From Dirofilaria immitis (taxonomy: Eukaryota; Nematoda; Chromadorea; Rhabditida; Onchocercidae), in NCBI GenBank assembly GCA_024305405.1, contig JAKNDB010000087.1, forward strand, positions 4,032,501 through 4,096,500: DNA of 64,000 nt, written 5' to 3'. Of the stretch, positions 1-12,452 are shown piece after piece. How positions within the stretch are numbered: position 1 is the first letter of the stretch; every line of letters begins with the position of its first letter. The notes under the pieces were generated by a model. That model searched no databases, was not told where the DNA came from, and saw only the letters and a program-made list of their open reading frames with translations. Both the position numbers and the translations under genes were made by a program.

Positions 1-135
1 TGGTAACATATAACACCAATGAATAGGCTTATTAATTAATCCTCAATTTAGTTGTATTTTTTTAGTTTAAGAAGATTTGTAAAGTTATGGCATAATCGCC
101 TTATATGACATGTTATTGTTACTATTATTATGAAG

Positions 136-616
136 GTTTATCTGGAATCATCGCCCGACTACTGTGAACCGGATATGGAATATGGTATTTTGGGAACCCA
201 TGGACGCCTTTGTAATATTTCCTCACATGGTATCGATGGATGTGACTTAGTAATTTCGAAATTTCTTTTAAATATTTTTGATTATTATGAAAGGAATTTT
301 ACTGTATATCTTAACTTGCAGACTTCTTAATCTTGTTTTCACTTCATCGTCAATCAAACAAATGCCAATTTGATGTTGCAAACTTTTAAATTTATATCAT
401 AGTTTTTACTCTCATTTTCTTTATCTTCCAAAAATTTCCCTGTTATTGTCGCTTTTATATATTAACTGCTATTTTCAATTTTAGATGTGTTGCTATCGCG
501 GATTCGATACGCGGGTGCATAAAATAATGGATCGGTGCAATTGTAAATTTCATTATTGCTGTCGAGTGATTTGTCAATCGTGCGAGAAAGTCATCGAGGA
601 GCATATTTGTAAATGA
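136..616 (+). CDS. Wnt ligand, C-terminal two exons (partial)
   Basis: Secreted, lipid-modified signalling glycoprotein that binds Frizzled receptors; only the cysteine-rich C-terminus is in the window. Exons: 136-249 (acceptor AG at 134-135, donor GT at 250) and 485-616 (acceptor ...TTTTAG, TGA stop at 614-616). The first exon reads [20 protein letters not shown] and continues through GRLCN and HGIDGCDL. The second begins [11 protein letters not shown] and ends in the Cys-rich block [19 protein letters not shown] followed by ICK. Cysteine spacing and the IDGCD-x-MCC-x-RG signature are diagnostic of the family. The usual CCGRGY is CCYRGF here. The rest of the gene lies left of position 1. I cannot assign it to a particular nematode Wnt (lin-44, egl-20, mom-2, cwn-1 or cwn-2) from this fragment. 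Confidence 0.95.
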
Positions 617-2268
617 TACGTAAGCGTTACTGAATGCTTATTTACTACAGCAAATAATGCCTCTTGTTTTGATAAGCTCTTTATTGTTAAACACTTTCGA
701 GAAAAGTACTGTTTGCAATTTTTGGTATCATTTAAATAATTTGATTTGCTGTGAAACAAAAACAAGCATATCGGTCACAATGTACTTGAACTTTTAGAAT
801 TCGTTTTATCAATTACATTTGTGAATCTAATTGGCTGTATTCAAAGTTATATGAATCATTTTACTAAATTTACTGCTTCCTTAATTTGCTTCTATTTTAT
901 ATTTCAATTAACAGGTTAATTAATGTATAGGTTGATGAAAATTGCTATTCGCGAAAAACATTTAGATATAAATGAAAAAATTTTCGTAATTATTAGATTT
1001 ACCTGAGAAATGCTCGAATGAACGATAAAGAACAAACCGATTCTTTCGCTTTTGATCTATTCCTCTTTTTTTTTTTTCATTTCTCAAAATTCCGAATTTT
1101 TAATTCTTCCAAGGTAAATGAATGTATTCAGACTAGAAGATCAGTCTAGTAAAATTAATGAAAAAATATTTCTCTGCTATATATAATTAATGAAATTTTT
1201 GAAGATTGCAATGAAGAAGAAATTAACGTCGAATATCATCTGTCTTCAATACATTCAGTTGTTAGACAACTGAAGGACTACTAAGCTATCAGTTTATCAC
1301 ATATGAAGTCAATAAAAGAAAAGTTTGGCCTATAAAAAATTTGACCCAACATTGCTATTTATTAAACAAAAGTATTGATGTCGTTGTGATAAGCTTTTGG
1401 AATAAATTGATTTCCTTGTGATCAAAAATATTTCAAATTGTGAACAAGCAGTACAAACATTAACATCGTCATTGCCGCAGTTTATATGATTAATTGTACA
1501 CTTTGTGCTGCTCGCTCATCCATTATTGGTCTCATTTTTGAAATCGATCAATTTCATTCTTCGCTGTTTGTTGCTATTTAATTTCAAAATCAGCTCATTC
1601 ACATATCCAATAGACATTTACCTTTTTGTTATTTGCCACCATCATATTGAATTAATTATATAAATAAAGATATCCAACAGCAGCTAACATTTATATGCTT
1701 CAATTTCCTATTTTACAAATTTTCATCGCTTTGAAAAGTTCCATTTCAAAGTTCAAGACCCAGAATTTTACAGAATTTTATTTGGACAATCTTCGAGCTT
1801 GATAGTATATCCTTTTTCTTCTTTGAAATTCGAAATTTTGTCAAAAATTAAATTTTTTAAATACTAAAATTCTCGGGATAAAGGGAGTTGATTTGCAATC
1901 AACTTCAATATCATTGTAATCATATCAGAAAATTGCACACTGCTGAAAGTTGGTAAACGACTTTCCTTTTTTTTTAAAAAGAATTTTTGATGATTTGAAT
2001 AAAAAAGCGATTCCGAATATCACAACTCTTTTTATCAGCTGAAGATTTTATAGATATTTCGAAAAAATTATTAAAATTCATGTATATCTCCATGCGCAGA
2101 AAAGCTGGAAAGCAATAAGTGAGAATAGTATTTCCATCTCTATATGATACACAAACTCTTGTATGACTGATGATTTGATACGGCATCTACGCGTGAATTG
2201 CGATTAACGTAAATGAATATTTGAATGATTTGCGAATGGAGTAACGATCTACGATACGTAATATACAG

Positions 2269-2294
2269 GATGAACGATGAACGATGAACGATGA
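2269..2294. repeat. heptanucleotide tandem repeat (GATGAAC)
   Basis: Three perfect copies of GATGAAC followed by a partial fourth. A short minisatellite-like run in intergenic DNA, with no visible function. Confidence 0.85.
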
Positions 2295-4079
2295 CCATCG
2301 CACTATGACGGAAAGTGCGATTCACAGATGTTATTGGTATCTAATGGAGTCATGGAAGTATTTTTCATTTTTTTCCTACAAAATAGAAGGGAATTAACTG
2401 TTAGCTTATTTCGATCAACTCATTCATTATGTAGTTTACTGCGAAAAATACTTAATGGAACTAGTCAGCTAGTCAGCTTAACCGCCTACCAAAGTTTTAG
2501 AGTCTGCTTAAGATTCAAAAATAACTTGTTATGCAAATAAAAGTTGCACTTTGCAAACTATCTTCGATCCTCAAGATCACATTATCACATGTTATTTGGT
2601 ACGGATTTAGAACATAACACTCGTCTACTTCCGACAATCATGCGACTTATCTTAAAAACAGCATAAATTCCCTATAAAAGTCAGGGTTGTAAAATCTTTA
2701 ATTTATCAATCACAACAATTTTTTTTGCTTTTGTCGGTGTAGTATTACTCATCACCCGTCGCTGATAAATAGCTGTGATAAAATAATATTTGCTAAAAAT
2801 TGCCATTACTTATCACTTATGTTTAATAAATTTCAATTTTTAAATTTCACTGTAGTCTTACGTTTTTTAAAATTTTAAATGTAAAAGAATATTATCATCA
2901 GCTTTCAATATGTGCATTATAAACAAACTCTTATTCCAAAGTTTCGACCACAGCTTAGATAGAAATATGAAGTCAATTAACTAATTGAAATGATAGATTA
3001 CTTGAAAGCAATTACTTTCGCTGACATTTTCATTCGTAATTTGTGCATTTTCTTTAGCAAAAATATTTCATTTCCAAAAGCGCTTCGAAACTTCTGGAGT
3101 TATGAATTTGTATCAAATCAGAAGTATGATAAATCATTAATTTGCATTCGTATCACTGATATTGCTGATGTTTTTACTGAATCTATTTTATTGCCATATG
3201 AAGTTTCAATTAATTCTGTAATTTGTTTCTGGAAATTTGATGGAAATTCAAAGCAAAGTTTAAAAGATTAAATTTGACAACGATAAAGATTTACAGTACA
3301 ATCGAAAATCAACAGTTACCCATAAAAACAATTTTAATAGAGTGGTGAACTACTGATAAATAAAAAAATTTCCGCAGAAGTTTGCTCTTTAAAATATCAA
3401 CAAATCTCTTAATTTTCCTATCGATAATTCTCAAGCATTGTTTTGATTTTTTTTAAGGCTTTTGCTTTCTCGATTAACATATTTCTTTTTCCAACCAATG
3501 GGAAGAATAGATTAAATATGGAAAGACATGAACCCATAGATTTCTATTACTGTTTAATTCTGCTCAATAAAATATTTTAATAAAAAATTGGAAAACAGTA
3601 GGTCCAGTTCTCTGGAAGTTGATCTTAAATTGATCGTAGTTTCAACTTCTCGTATGAACTCTCAGAAAACTTATCGTTGCCACGAAAGTTACTTTATAAA
3701 TTGAAATTATTTTTCTCCATTGTCACTTGCTTTACAGTAAAAAATTAATGAATGTTGTTGGCAAATTGCAACACTTCCACAATATTAATCAATAGGAAGA
3801 TTTATGAATATTATTATAAATTTCGTTCATTGAAAAAGTAAAAGGTAAATAAAATAGGCAAATATTCAAATTACTTTTAATTGTTTAACTTAATTTTATC
3901 ATATAATTTATTAGATGTTCTGAAAAATATTCAAAAGTCAGTTAAAATAAATTTTCACTGAATAATTTCCTTCCTGCAATAAATCATAAGTCGATGAGAA
4001 CTGTTACTTCATGCCAAATATTTCAGAATCTTTGAAATTGACCGGTGCAAAAATAATGCATCCATTCGTATTTCTTGGA

Positions 4080-4188
4080 AATATTCCATAATGGAATGCG
4101 CAATAATTATTTAAAATTTGAAATTGGTAACATCCATTATGACAAAATAACGATAGTGACGATCGCATGCATTCCATTATGGAATATT
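4080..4188. repeat. 20-bp inverted repeat with 69-bp spacer
   Basis: The left arm at 4080-4099 is the exact reverse complement of the right arm at 4169-4188. Each arm contains a near-palindromic core (ATTCCATAATGGAAT and its complement). This could be a small foldback (MITE-like) remnant or a cruciform-forming element. No flanking target-site duplication is obvious. Confidence 0.7.
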
Positions 4189-4539
4189 AAGTGACTTTAT
4201 AAATTAAAAATGAGATTGGGAGCAGAAGTAATCATATGATTGTGATGGATTAAGTCAGTCGAAGTTTTCACTCGAAATGGTAATATTCTTTTAAAAGATT
4301 TTATTACAATCGTTGTTTTTAAAATAGAGTTAAACATAACAGAAGAGTGATGATGAAATGTTTCAAATTTTCTTTATATCTGATTCTGTCCCCTATTTTG
4401 AACAGTTAATCATTGAATGTTAAAATTACTTCTTTGAAACTATTAATTTTAATAAATTTCCAGTATAAAATAGTGAGTGTTAGATTAAATTCATTCAATT
4501 TTCAACAACTTTGAAGTTTTATGAATATTTTAAACACAG

Positions 4540-7500
4540 TTTGGTTTTATTCATAAAATGGTCCGGCAATTTATCATTGAGAAACATGGCGAACGAACAT
4601 GGAACAATGTTATGTGAGTTCTGCCTAGATTCCATTAAGTTTTCATTTTTATATTTAGAATCACTTCGTGTCTGTCTCTAATTTTAACATAACCTCCAAG
4701 TTATAATATTTTCACATTTTGAATTTTAACGAAATTTTATTTAAAAGAGATACTGAGCTGAGATTTCTTCAAAAGAATTTCTTGTCATTTATATCATATT
4801 TAATAAAGAAATATTACGAAAATTTGTTTCTGTAGTGATAAAGCTGGCTTTTTAAAAGATGATCAGATTATCGAACATTATCGTTATCATGATGAAAATA
4901 CTTTCGCTTAATCACTGGAATTGTTGCCATCACCGGTAAGAGTGGAATTCTCTGCATTTCAAAAAAATTTCAAGAGTCTTTATCTAGAATGTATCATTTA
5001 AACATATTTTCTTATTAGGTCTTTCCAATATTCTGATTTTTCAAAGACGAAAAAGATAAAACAACTAGGAATCCTACCTAATTTTTTTAAGTTCACACTT
5101 GGATTATCACGCTTTATTTTCATCTAATTTTGTATAAACATTGAAAGTTCAATTGAGAAAATATCTTTTGGCAAACAAACGAATGAATTTTATTAAATTC
5201 AAACGATAAAAATTACCTAACGTTTGATTTCAAATTAGAATAATTTTCATCTTCTAAGGTATTACTCATGAACAATTCTGGGAAAATTTTGGAGATTTTT
5301 ATGTTGATTATCTTTGTGATCACGGATGGGACGATTTGCTACGGTCAATAAGTCCTGATTTTATGGTTTATGTTTTTATGAATTATTCCTTAAATATGTA
5401 AATAAATTAGCAGTCTGATTTTCTAGATGAAAAGATGCTTTTTAACTAGAAACTTTTTTCGAGATTTTCGAATTAGAATTATATGAGAAGCCATTAAATG
5501 CCAAATGCAGCTATTTTTGACTTTCCGTTTAATATGAATGTTGTCTCCTTCAGTCGAACTTTCGCTATGCATAAGAGATGTTTCATTACAATTGTTTAGT
5601 TCACGTCTTTTCACATGATATATATAGCTATCAGTGCGAGAGAGGAAAATATAATTTTTAACATTCGCTTAATATTCTACTTGATTTCATTTTGATTTCC
5701 CACAGGTATAAGCAATTACTTCTTTATCACTCAGAGGAGTGATAAAATGTAAGCGGTAGGAGCATGATTGAATAAATTGCAGAATTTCTTCAATGAATTA
5801 GATTCATTGCATCATTTCATAAGTTTTGCGATTTACAAAAATACTACACGAGGACCATTATTCCGATGCGAAAAGTGTGAAGACGGTTCAATTTTGCTTC
5901 ATTATTATACCAATCATCATGGAATACATCCATTTGTTAAAGGTCAGTCTCGAAGCATTCAAGAAATGAATATTAAGCTGAACATATGATTTCAATAGTT
6001 CAGGATTAAAACACAGTGACATTAATTTTAATATTTATATGTGCTATTTATAGCACATCAATTTCAATTATAATAACTGCCATAATTAGTTCCGATTATT
6101 CCTCTCATTTCTATGCTCTAATCCAACGTAAACCAAAATAACAATTATTCTTCTTTCATGTAGTTCAAGTCATTTATAGAACTGTTTTTCTTTCCTTTTT
6201 TGTAGTAATCGTTTTTATTCAATATACTAAAATCAATTAATAGACAAAAAAAAAAAAGAAGAAACATCAGTTTGTGATAATTTGGTAAAATGTCATATAG
6301 AAAATATACTGTCACAAATCATCGTCAGTTTATTCAATGAAAACTATCAAAAAAAAAAGAAAAAAAATTCGAAGATTTCAAACTTTGGTTTAGACTTTAA
6401 ACTCACTTTTTAAGAAGTATTACATTATAGGTGCAGCACGTAAAGTTGCAAAAAATTTCTTCGCCATGGAAATAAAGATTACGCTTACCGAACTAAGCAA
6501 ATGTAATGTCCGATATAAGAATAGCGTGTACGAGCAAGAACATGCTGTTTATAAAGTCAAAGTTTGTTTGTGATATTGCCGTTTAATTTTACGTGAATTA
6601 TAGATTTCAATTTTTATTTCATGGCGTCAAACAACGTGATATTAAGATAATGAGAGATCGAAATGCATAGCATGCAAGTATTCTATTATTTAATTACTAA
6701 AACTTTTAGTCCTTTCAATAATCTGCCAGTTTTTGAATTTTTCTATTTAGTTTACATCATTTAAATAAATGTTTTTCTTCAAATTTAAGTTTTTTTCCAC
6801 TTTTTTTCTTATAAATCTCTAATTTATTCAAAATGTATTTAAATTTCAATCAATTATTCAAATTTTCCTTTTTGTTGTAACGTTGCAGAAAGATAGGCAT
6901 ATTTTTTTTTCACATAGATGATTTAAAGGGATCAAAAACAAAAATTGTAGGATATAACTCAATGTGGCTTATTATGGAATGAATCGACAGAATTGAAAAA
7001 TGAAAATAATGCGATACTACAAGTGAACAAAGTGGATTTCATTTCTTTACAACCATATCATTTCATAGCCGATCGACATTGTAATTTGATACAGTGCGGG
7101 AAAGGCTTCTAGTAAGTGCTCAATTTGATAAGCAAAATCAAATGATTTATTTACTTTTTTGCTTGTTTTATTTAAGCCAACACATTTCAATGGAATTGTT
7201 ATCGCCTGGCACACCATTAGAATGCATATTTGATATCATTTGGCCACAGATATCCTTCAATTTTGATATAATACACAAATTCATTAATACAATGTTCATT
7301 CTTCAACTAAGAACAATAATAAACGATGAACAATTCAGCAACATTCGGTAAATATTTATTGTTCAATTTCAATTTATTGGAGCATTTATTATTTTTAAAT
7401 ATTATTAGCTTTTATCATTTATCAAAAATCTGACAATGATACCGGTGAAATTTTGCACATAAATCATCATCAATCCAATATCGAAATGCTCACTAGTAAG

Positions 7501-9661
7501 AATTTAAAATGCGATCTTTCAATCGAGAATTTTCATCAAATTTTTAGAATGAGAACAAATCGAAAAAAGAATTTGAAGCTGAAAGGACAAATAATGATTT
7601 TGGGACATGAGAATCGGTTTTTATACATTGGTTCACCAGACCTCAGTACTATTTCGGAGTTATTTGAATACGGAATACGCCTGGAAACAATGCCGTTACA
7701 TGATTTCACTCGAGATGTAATACTTCTCAATCAGCAGCGGCTTTCCAATGTCGAAAAAAAGTAAGTAATACATTTGAAAGCATCCGCGGATAGTGAACAA
7801 ATATGATTTCACTTTGTAAAACATTCATTTTTTCTTAGTAGCGGGAACGAAGCTTTGCCTTAAACCTTTCTTGCATTACACATTGCAGTATGCAACTGCA
7901 AGCAACGAATACTGAAATGGAGGAGAAAACACGAGGAATGAAATTTGAACGAGTTAAAGCGGAAGCATTGTTATGTCAATTGTTGCCAACATTTGTTGCC
8001 ACGCAACTTATTCATGGTAAAAAATGGATGCTTGTGAGTTTCTTGACTTCAAGTTTGAACTTGAACTTTAACTAAATATTCAAGTCAAAATACAACCGTT
8101 TTCTTATCTGATATTTTCTTATTTCAATTTATATCTAAAATTATCAATTTCATCGTAACTTTATCTATGCAATCTCTTTTCACTCATTTTTTTCCCATCT
8201 TTTTCCTAAAATTTAATTGTTATTATGGATTTTCAATTGTTGACTAAGAATATGATTCAAAGCCAGAATTAGCCAGAAATTGAGGAGAAACTATAACAAA
8301 TTTTAATGTCACCCGATTAATATAATTCCTAGGCTGTTAAATTTAGGTGAATACGAGGAAGTAACTGTAATGTTCGGTGATATACCAAATTTTCACAATA
8401 TTGTCCTGGGTTGCAAGCCAGAACAAGCCATTGCATTGTTGAACGAATTGTTTATAAAACTTGATCGTTTGGTTGACAAACATTCCGTAAGATTTCTAAA
8501 TTTTTCATACTAACACAATTTTATTCTTTCATGCATTGAAATGGAATCTGAAGAATAATAAAATGAATGAGTCGAGGAAATATTTAATACCCTCTCTTAA
8601 AGGTATTTAAAGTAGAAACGACTGATGACACATATATGACAGTGGGAGGAATACCGGAACAGACTGATAATCACTGTGAAATATTGTGTCATGTAGCACT
8701 TGGTATGATTCTTGAAACTCGATCCATCACTGATCCTGTTACTGAGAAACCGCTTCAACTACGCCTTGGTATCAATTCTGGACCTGTTGTGGCTGGAATA
8801 ATTGGCAAAAAATGCCGAGGTATGGCATTTATTTACAACAAAATTATCAGAAATTTGAAAATTAAAAACTCTCAATTTTTGGCCATATGTGATATGCATT
8901 CTCTGGCTGATGTCAAAATTTCACTCCTTCGAGAACAATTTTTTTATTTTTTTCTTTTTTAAACCTGAAACATTTCAGCAGTAAATTGACATTATTGGGT
9001 TAAGTTGTACTGTATAGTATAGGAAACTAACAATAATAATAAATTTATTAACCGAAAATTACATTTTGGAAAAATTCCCTTAAAAGTTCGATTGCAGATA
9101 CTGTCTTTTCGGTGATACGGTGAATACGGCATCACGTATGAACAGTCATGGAGTAGCTGGAAAAATTCATTGCAGCAAGGCTTCTTTCGAGTTTACATTT
9201 TTTTGATTATTACTTAGAAAGACCCGAATAAACTGCCGTATTAATTGCTAAATTAATTGGAAATAAATGATACCTGAAGAAAATAAATGACTCCCAAGAT
9301 TTTATAGAGGTTTTTCGTAAAGATATAAAAAAATTAGATAGGCTAAATTTATAGAAATTTTAGATGCGCTCAAAGAACGGGTAAATTTATTTTTGAATAT
9401 CGCGGTATGACGAAAATCAAAAACAAAGGAGCTATGGAAACATATTTTTTGAAAGCGAGTATCAAAAATCAATCTGGGAAATTACCGGAATTGAAAGAGG
9501 TATTTTTGAATTACTTATTTACTATGTGCTCATATCACTTTAACTTATGAAATAATAAGCAGGGCTAAATTTACAATGAATATTAATTTTGCATTACCGA
9601 GATTTTCCAGATGTCAATAAACATTCAATTGACGGTTACGCCGAGTTGGAAGAAGACATAA
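4540..9661 (+). CDS. soluble guanylate cyclase (H-NOX / HNOBA / catalytic domain), frames disturbed
   Basis: Cytosolic heme-based gas sensor converting GTP to cGMP. Exons: 4540-4613, 4836-4935, 5259-5365, 5783-5942, 6431-6561, 6951-7111, 7177-7347, about 7497 (or 7409)-7760, 7889-8016, 8347-8486, 8603-8819, 9098-9190, 9364-9499, 9611-9661. The H-NOX domain starts [18 protein letters not shown] and carries the proximal heme histidine in ELDSLHHFI and the invariant Pro in RGPLFRC. The YxSxR heme motif reads Y-Y-T-N-H. The HNOBA part includes [16 protein letters not shown], followed by a signalling helix. In the catalytic domain the metal Asp residues ([18 protein letters not shown]), the guanine-binding Glu and Cys (VET, [11 protein letters not shown]) and the transition-state Asn/Arg (VNTASR) are all present. 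The frame breaks by -1 at about 4908 and at the 8819/9098 junction. The 3' end is uncertain. It belongs to the nematode gcy-31 to gcy-37 type, but I cannot assign an ortholog. Confidence 0.9.
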
Positions 9662-9716
9662 AGCAGAGTAAAGCAAAGAATTATCAAATATGCACAATTC
9701 TTTGACTTTTTTAAAA

Positions 9717-9772
9717 TAGGAAATTGAATCTGATATGAATAGCCTAGGAAATTGAATCTGATATGAATAGCC
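9717..9772. repeat. 28-bp perfect tandem duplication
   Basis: Two adjacent identical copies (9717-9744 and 9745-9772) of a unit beginning TAGGAAATTGAATC. The identity suggests a recent slip-type duplication just behind the cyclase gene. Confidence 0.85.
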
Positions 9773-12040
9773 GAACAGTCATTTAGTGATGTTTTAGAAT
9801 TTCGAAAAATTAAAACAAAATGTACAGCATGAGGAATGTTTAAATTTACATAGAAAGCAAAAAGAAGTAAAACATTATGAATCCTTAATAGAAAGGAGTA
9901 GAACTATTAACTAACTATCTATTAGATAACTGTTGTCTAGAGAGCTTCTTTCTAACTAACTCTTACATATGCAACGTTATTCATCCATCTAAAAAAATTA
10001 TAGGGGTGGTTCGTGGGAAAACGATTGAAAGAAATATGCACTGATATTAGATGAATTTATTAACGAGGAATAAACAAATATATGTTAATATTTTCGAATC
10101 TCAACTAATTTTAGAAAACTGGATATGATAGTGATAATTTAATTTTCAAATATCAAATTCGAAATGAATGGATTTATACTATTTATTACAGAATTTAATA
10201 ATATCTGTGCAATAATATTAGAAAACCAAATTTCTGGAATATCTGATAAATTGTGAAATTTCCAATGAAACCAGAAGCATATATAAAATAATCGAGAATT
10301 AACTTGAGTTTGGAGAAATTTTCACATGTCACTCACTACAAGTAAATATAAAGATAAATATGGAGTCAGGTCTGGTAATATGAGAAGCACTTATCATAAT
10401 AATTACAATAATTACAAACAAATTTCTATTATGAGTTGAATGCATTACTTTAAAACTGTATATTTCAGATTTAATTGATTTTCCGCAAAAGGAGTCTTTC
10501 GTTTCTTTATTTATGTTAATTTTCATTTATGAGATATTATAAGGAATGCGGAAATAAGGCCCATGAATTAATAAATTAATACGAGCTATTGCAACTTCTC
10601 GAAATAGCCAATATTAAAAGATTATTGCCCAGAAAATTTTCATTTCTTTAATGATAGGAGTAAATATCGCCAGTAAAGACTATTATCCGACTACTATTTG
10701 CTTAAAATAAAATTTGGATTCTACGGAATTAAATTTTTCATAAAATAGTTCGAATATTGATCATCTTTCTGCTTACTCTTCCATAAAATTATAATACGCA
10801 ATAACTCACTTCATCGGATCATTGTCATTTATATTTCTGCACATTCATATTATTTTACCTATTTTGTTTCTGAAATAAAAATAAGTTTTTGATAATTTTT
10901 CAAAAATGCATAATGATATTTTTGAATGAAATATAAACTAGCGGTAATAATGCTTCAGATATATCATAACTTACTGACTTTTTTCAAATATTTTCATTAT
11001 TCGACAACTTTTATCCGAAAACATCCACCTGGTAGGATATTCAATAAAACACTAAGGTGGCTGAATTCATCTTTCCTAGAGCCTACGAAAAACACGTTTC
11101 AATATTGTCTAAAGCAAAATAGTTATTAGAAATAAAACGAAGTCTTTCCAGCATTCGGAAAAAACATCACAATAAAAAGAAATAAGTTTAGCATTAAAAT
11201 TAGTTAGTACTGGTTTTATAAGAATTGTACAGTTTATTAGATGTTTCAACCAACTGAAACTCTCATAGATCAAATACTGATTCTAAACTTAAATAAAACT
11301 AATAGTTGATATGCCCTCACCATAATAGCATATCTTTATTACCATAATACAAGTATAAATTGAATACTGGCCCCACTACATAGATGTAGACGATCCATTA
11401 CTAATGCCGTAAAATCCTTTTTAAAAATCGTTATTAAAATTACAATTACTACCGCTGTTTTGGTGAAGTAATGTTTATGCTATGATCTTACCGTGAGGAA
11501 GACTTTTACGCTTACAATGTACTGTTTTGCTTTAACATTAAAGTCCGTGATTTTAGTATTTTTATTAACAGAAGAAAAATTAATTTGATTCAAAAAAATT
11601 GCAAATACCTAAAATATAAATGATCGGAACAGAAAACTTCAAGCACGATGTGTCAATAGAAAGGGAAGAGAGAGCGAGTAGTTAAATGAAGAAGTTAATG
11701 AAGTATAAAGAATGGAACAAGGATCGAGGAGTTTCAATATCCACTCTCACTAAGTCTTTCAAAATTATTTAACCGAACTTTCGTTAATATTCATTAGTCA
11801 CTAATTTCGATATTAGAAATAATAATGTAAAAATATTTGAGAAATATTCCCACATAACAGAAGTCAGCAAATAAAATATTATGCAAACGCAATCGGGATT
11901 TGAATAAGTTTTAGAAAATCTTTGTAACGTACTTTGAAAATATTGAAACTTGAAAGATTAGATACATATATATGTATACCTAAATAATTTTATGAAAGAT
12001 TATTGAAAAGAACTCTTGCTTTGAAAAAGACTTCTTACAG

Positions 12041-12073
12041 TTAGAAATGACATTTGAAAAATGTCATTTCTAA
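12041..12073. repeat. perfect 15-bp hairpin with 3-base loop
   Basis: The left arm TTAGAAATGACATTT (12041-12055) and its exact reverse complement (12059-12073) are separated by GAA. It lies about 380 bp beyond the dishevelled stop codon on that gene's strand. It could be a 3' UTR structure, a foldback element remnant or chance. Confidence 0.75.
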
Positions 12074-12452
12074 TGTATTTTCAATACAAAAATGAGTAAG
12101 CAGAAAAACTAATTGTAAAGGATAAAAATGCACTTCGCTAATAAAATAGAATTTATTTGCAAATTTAAATTCTGGAGCATTTTACAAAGGAAACATAAAG
12201 TAGCACACTGTTCCGTAACATGAAATACTAACGGAGTACAATGCTGTCGTGAAGTGCATCTTTAAATTACTTCAGTAATTTTCGGATTTAGTTACTGTTT
12301 GTATGAAATAATTTTTAACGTGAAAAATTAGTATTTGCGAAGAGCAGATATCTCTTCCAGTACCCTGCATCGAAATTTCTATCTCCACATAAGCACAGTA
12401 CAATAAAAATAACAAAAGGGTTTTCTTTATTGCAAAGTATTAATCAAAAAAA

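Larger units (their letters stand above)
617..4539. other. intergenic region between Wnt and guanylate cyclase
   Basis: About 3.9 kb without a recognisable gene. It should hold the Wnt 3' UTR (an AATAAA-like motif occurs near 1665) and the promoter of the downstream cyclase. An open frame at 2990-3271 (93 codons) has low-complexity, AT-driven composition and no recognisable motif, so I do not call it. A 7-base tandem repeat (2269-2294) and a 20-bp inverted repeat (4080-4188) are listed separately. Confidence 0.6.
9662..12452. other. intergenic region between guanylate cyclase and dishevelled 3' ends
   Basis: About 2.8 kb between two convergent genes, presumably holding both 3' UTRs. I see no coding signal. 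It contains a 28-bp tandem duplication (9717-9772) and a perfect 15-bp hairpin (12041-12073), listed separately. Confidence 0.6.

Noticed and set aside
2990..3271. 93-codon plus-strand open frame in the Wnt-cyclase gap
   Set aside because: It has no recognisable motif, no splice or start context, and an amino-acid mix typical of AT-rich noncoding DNA. I cannot support it.
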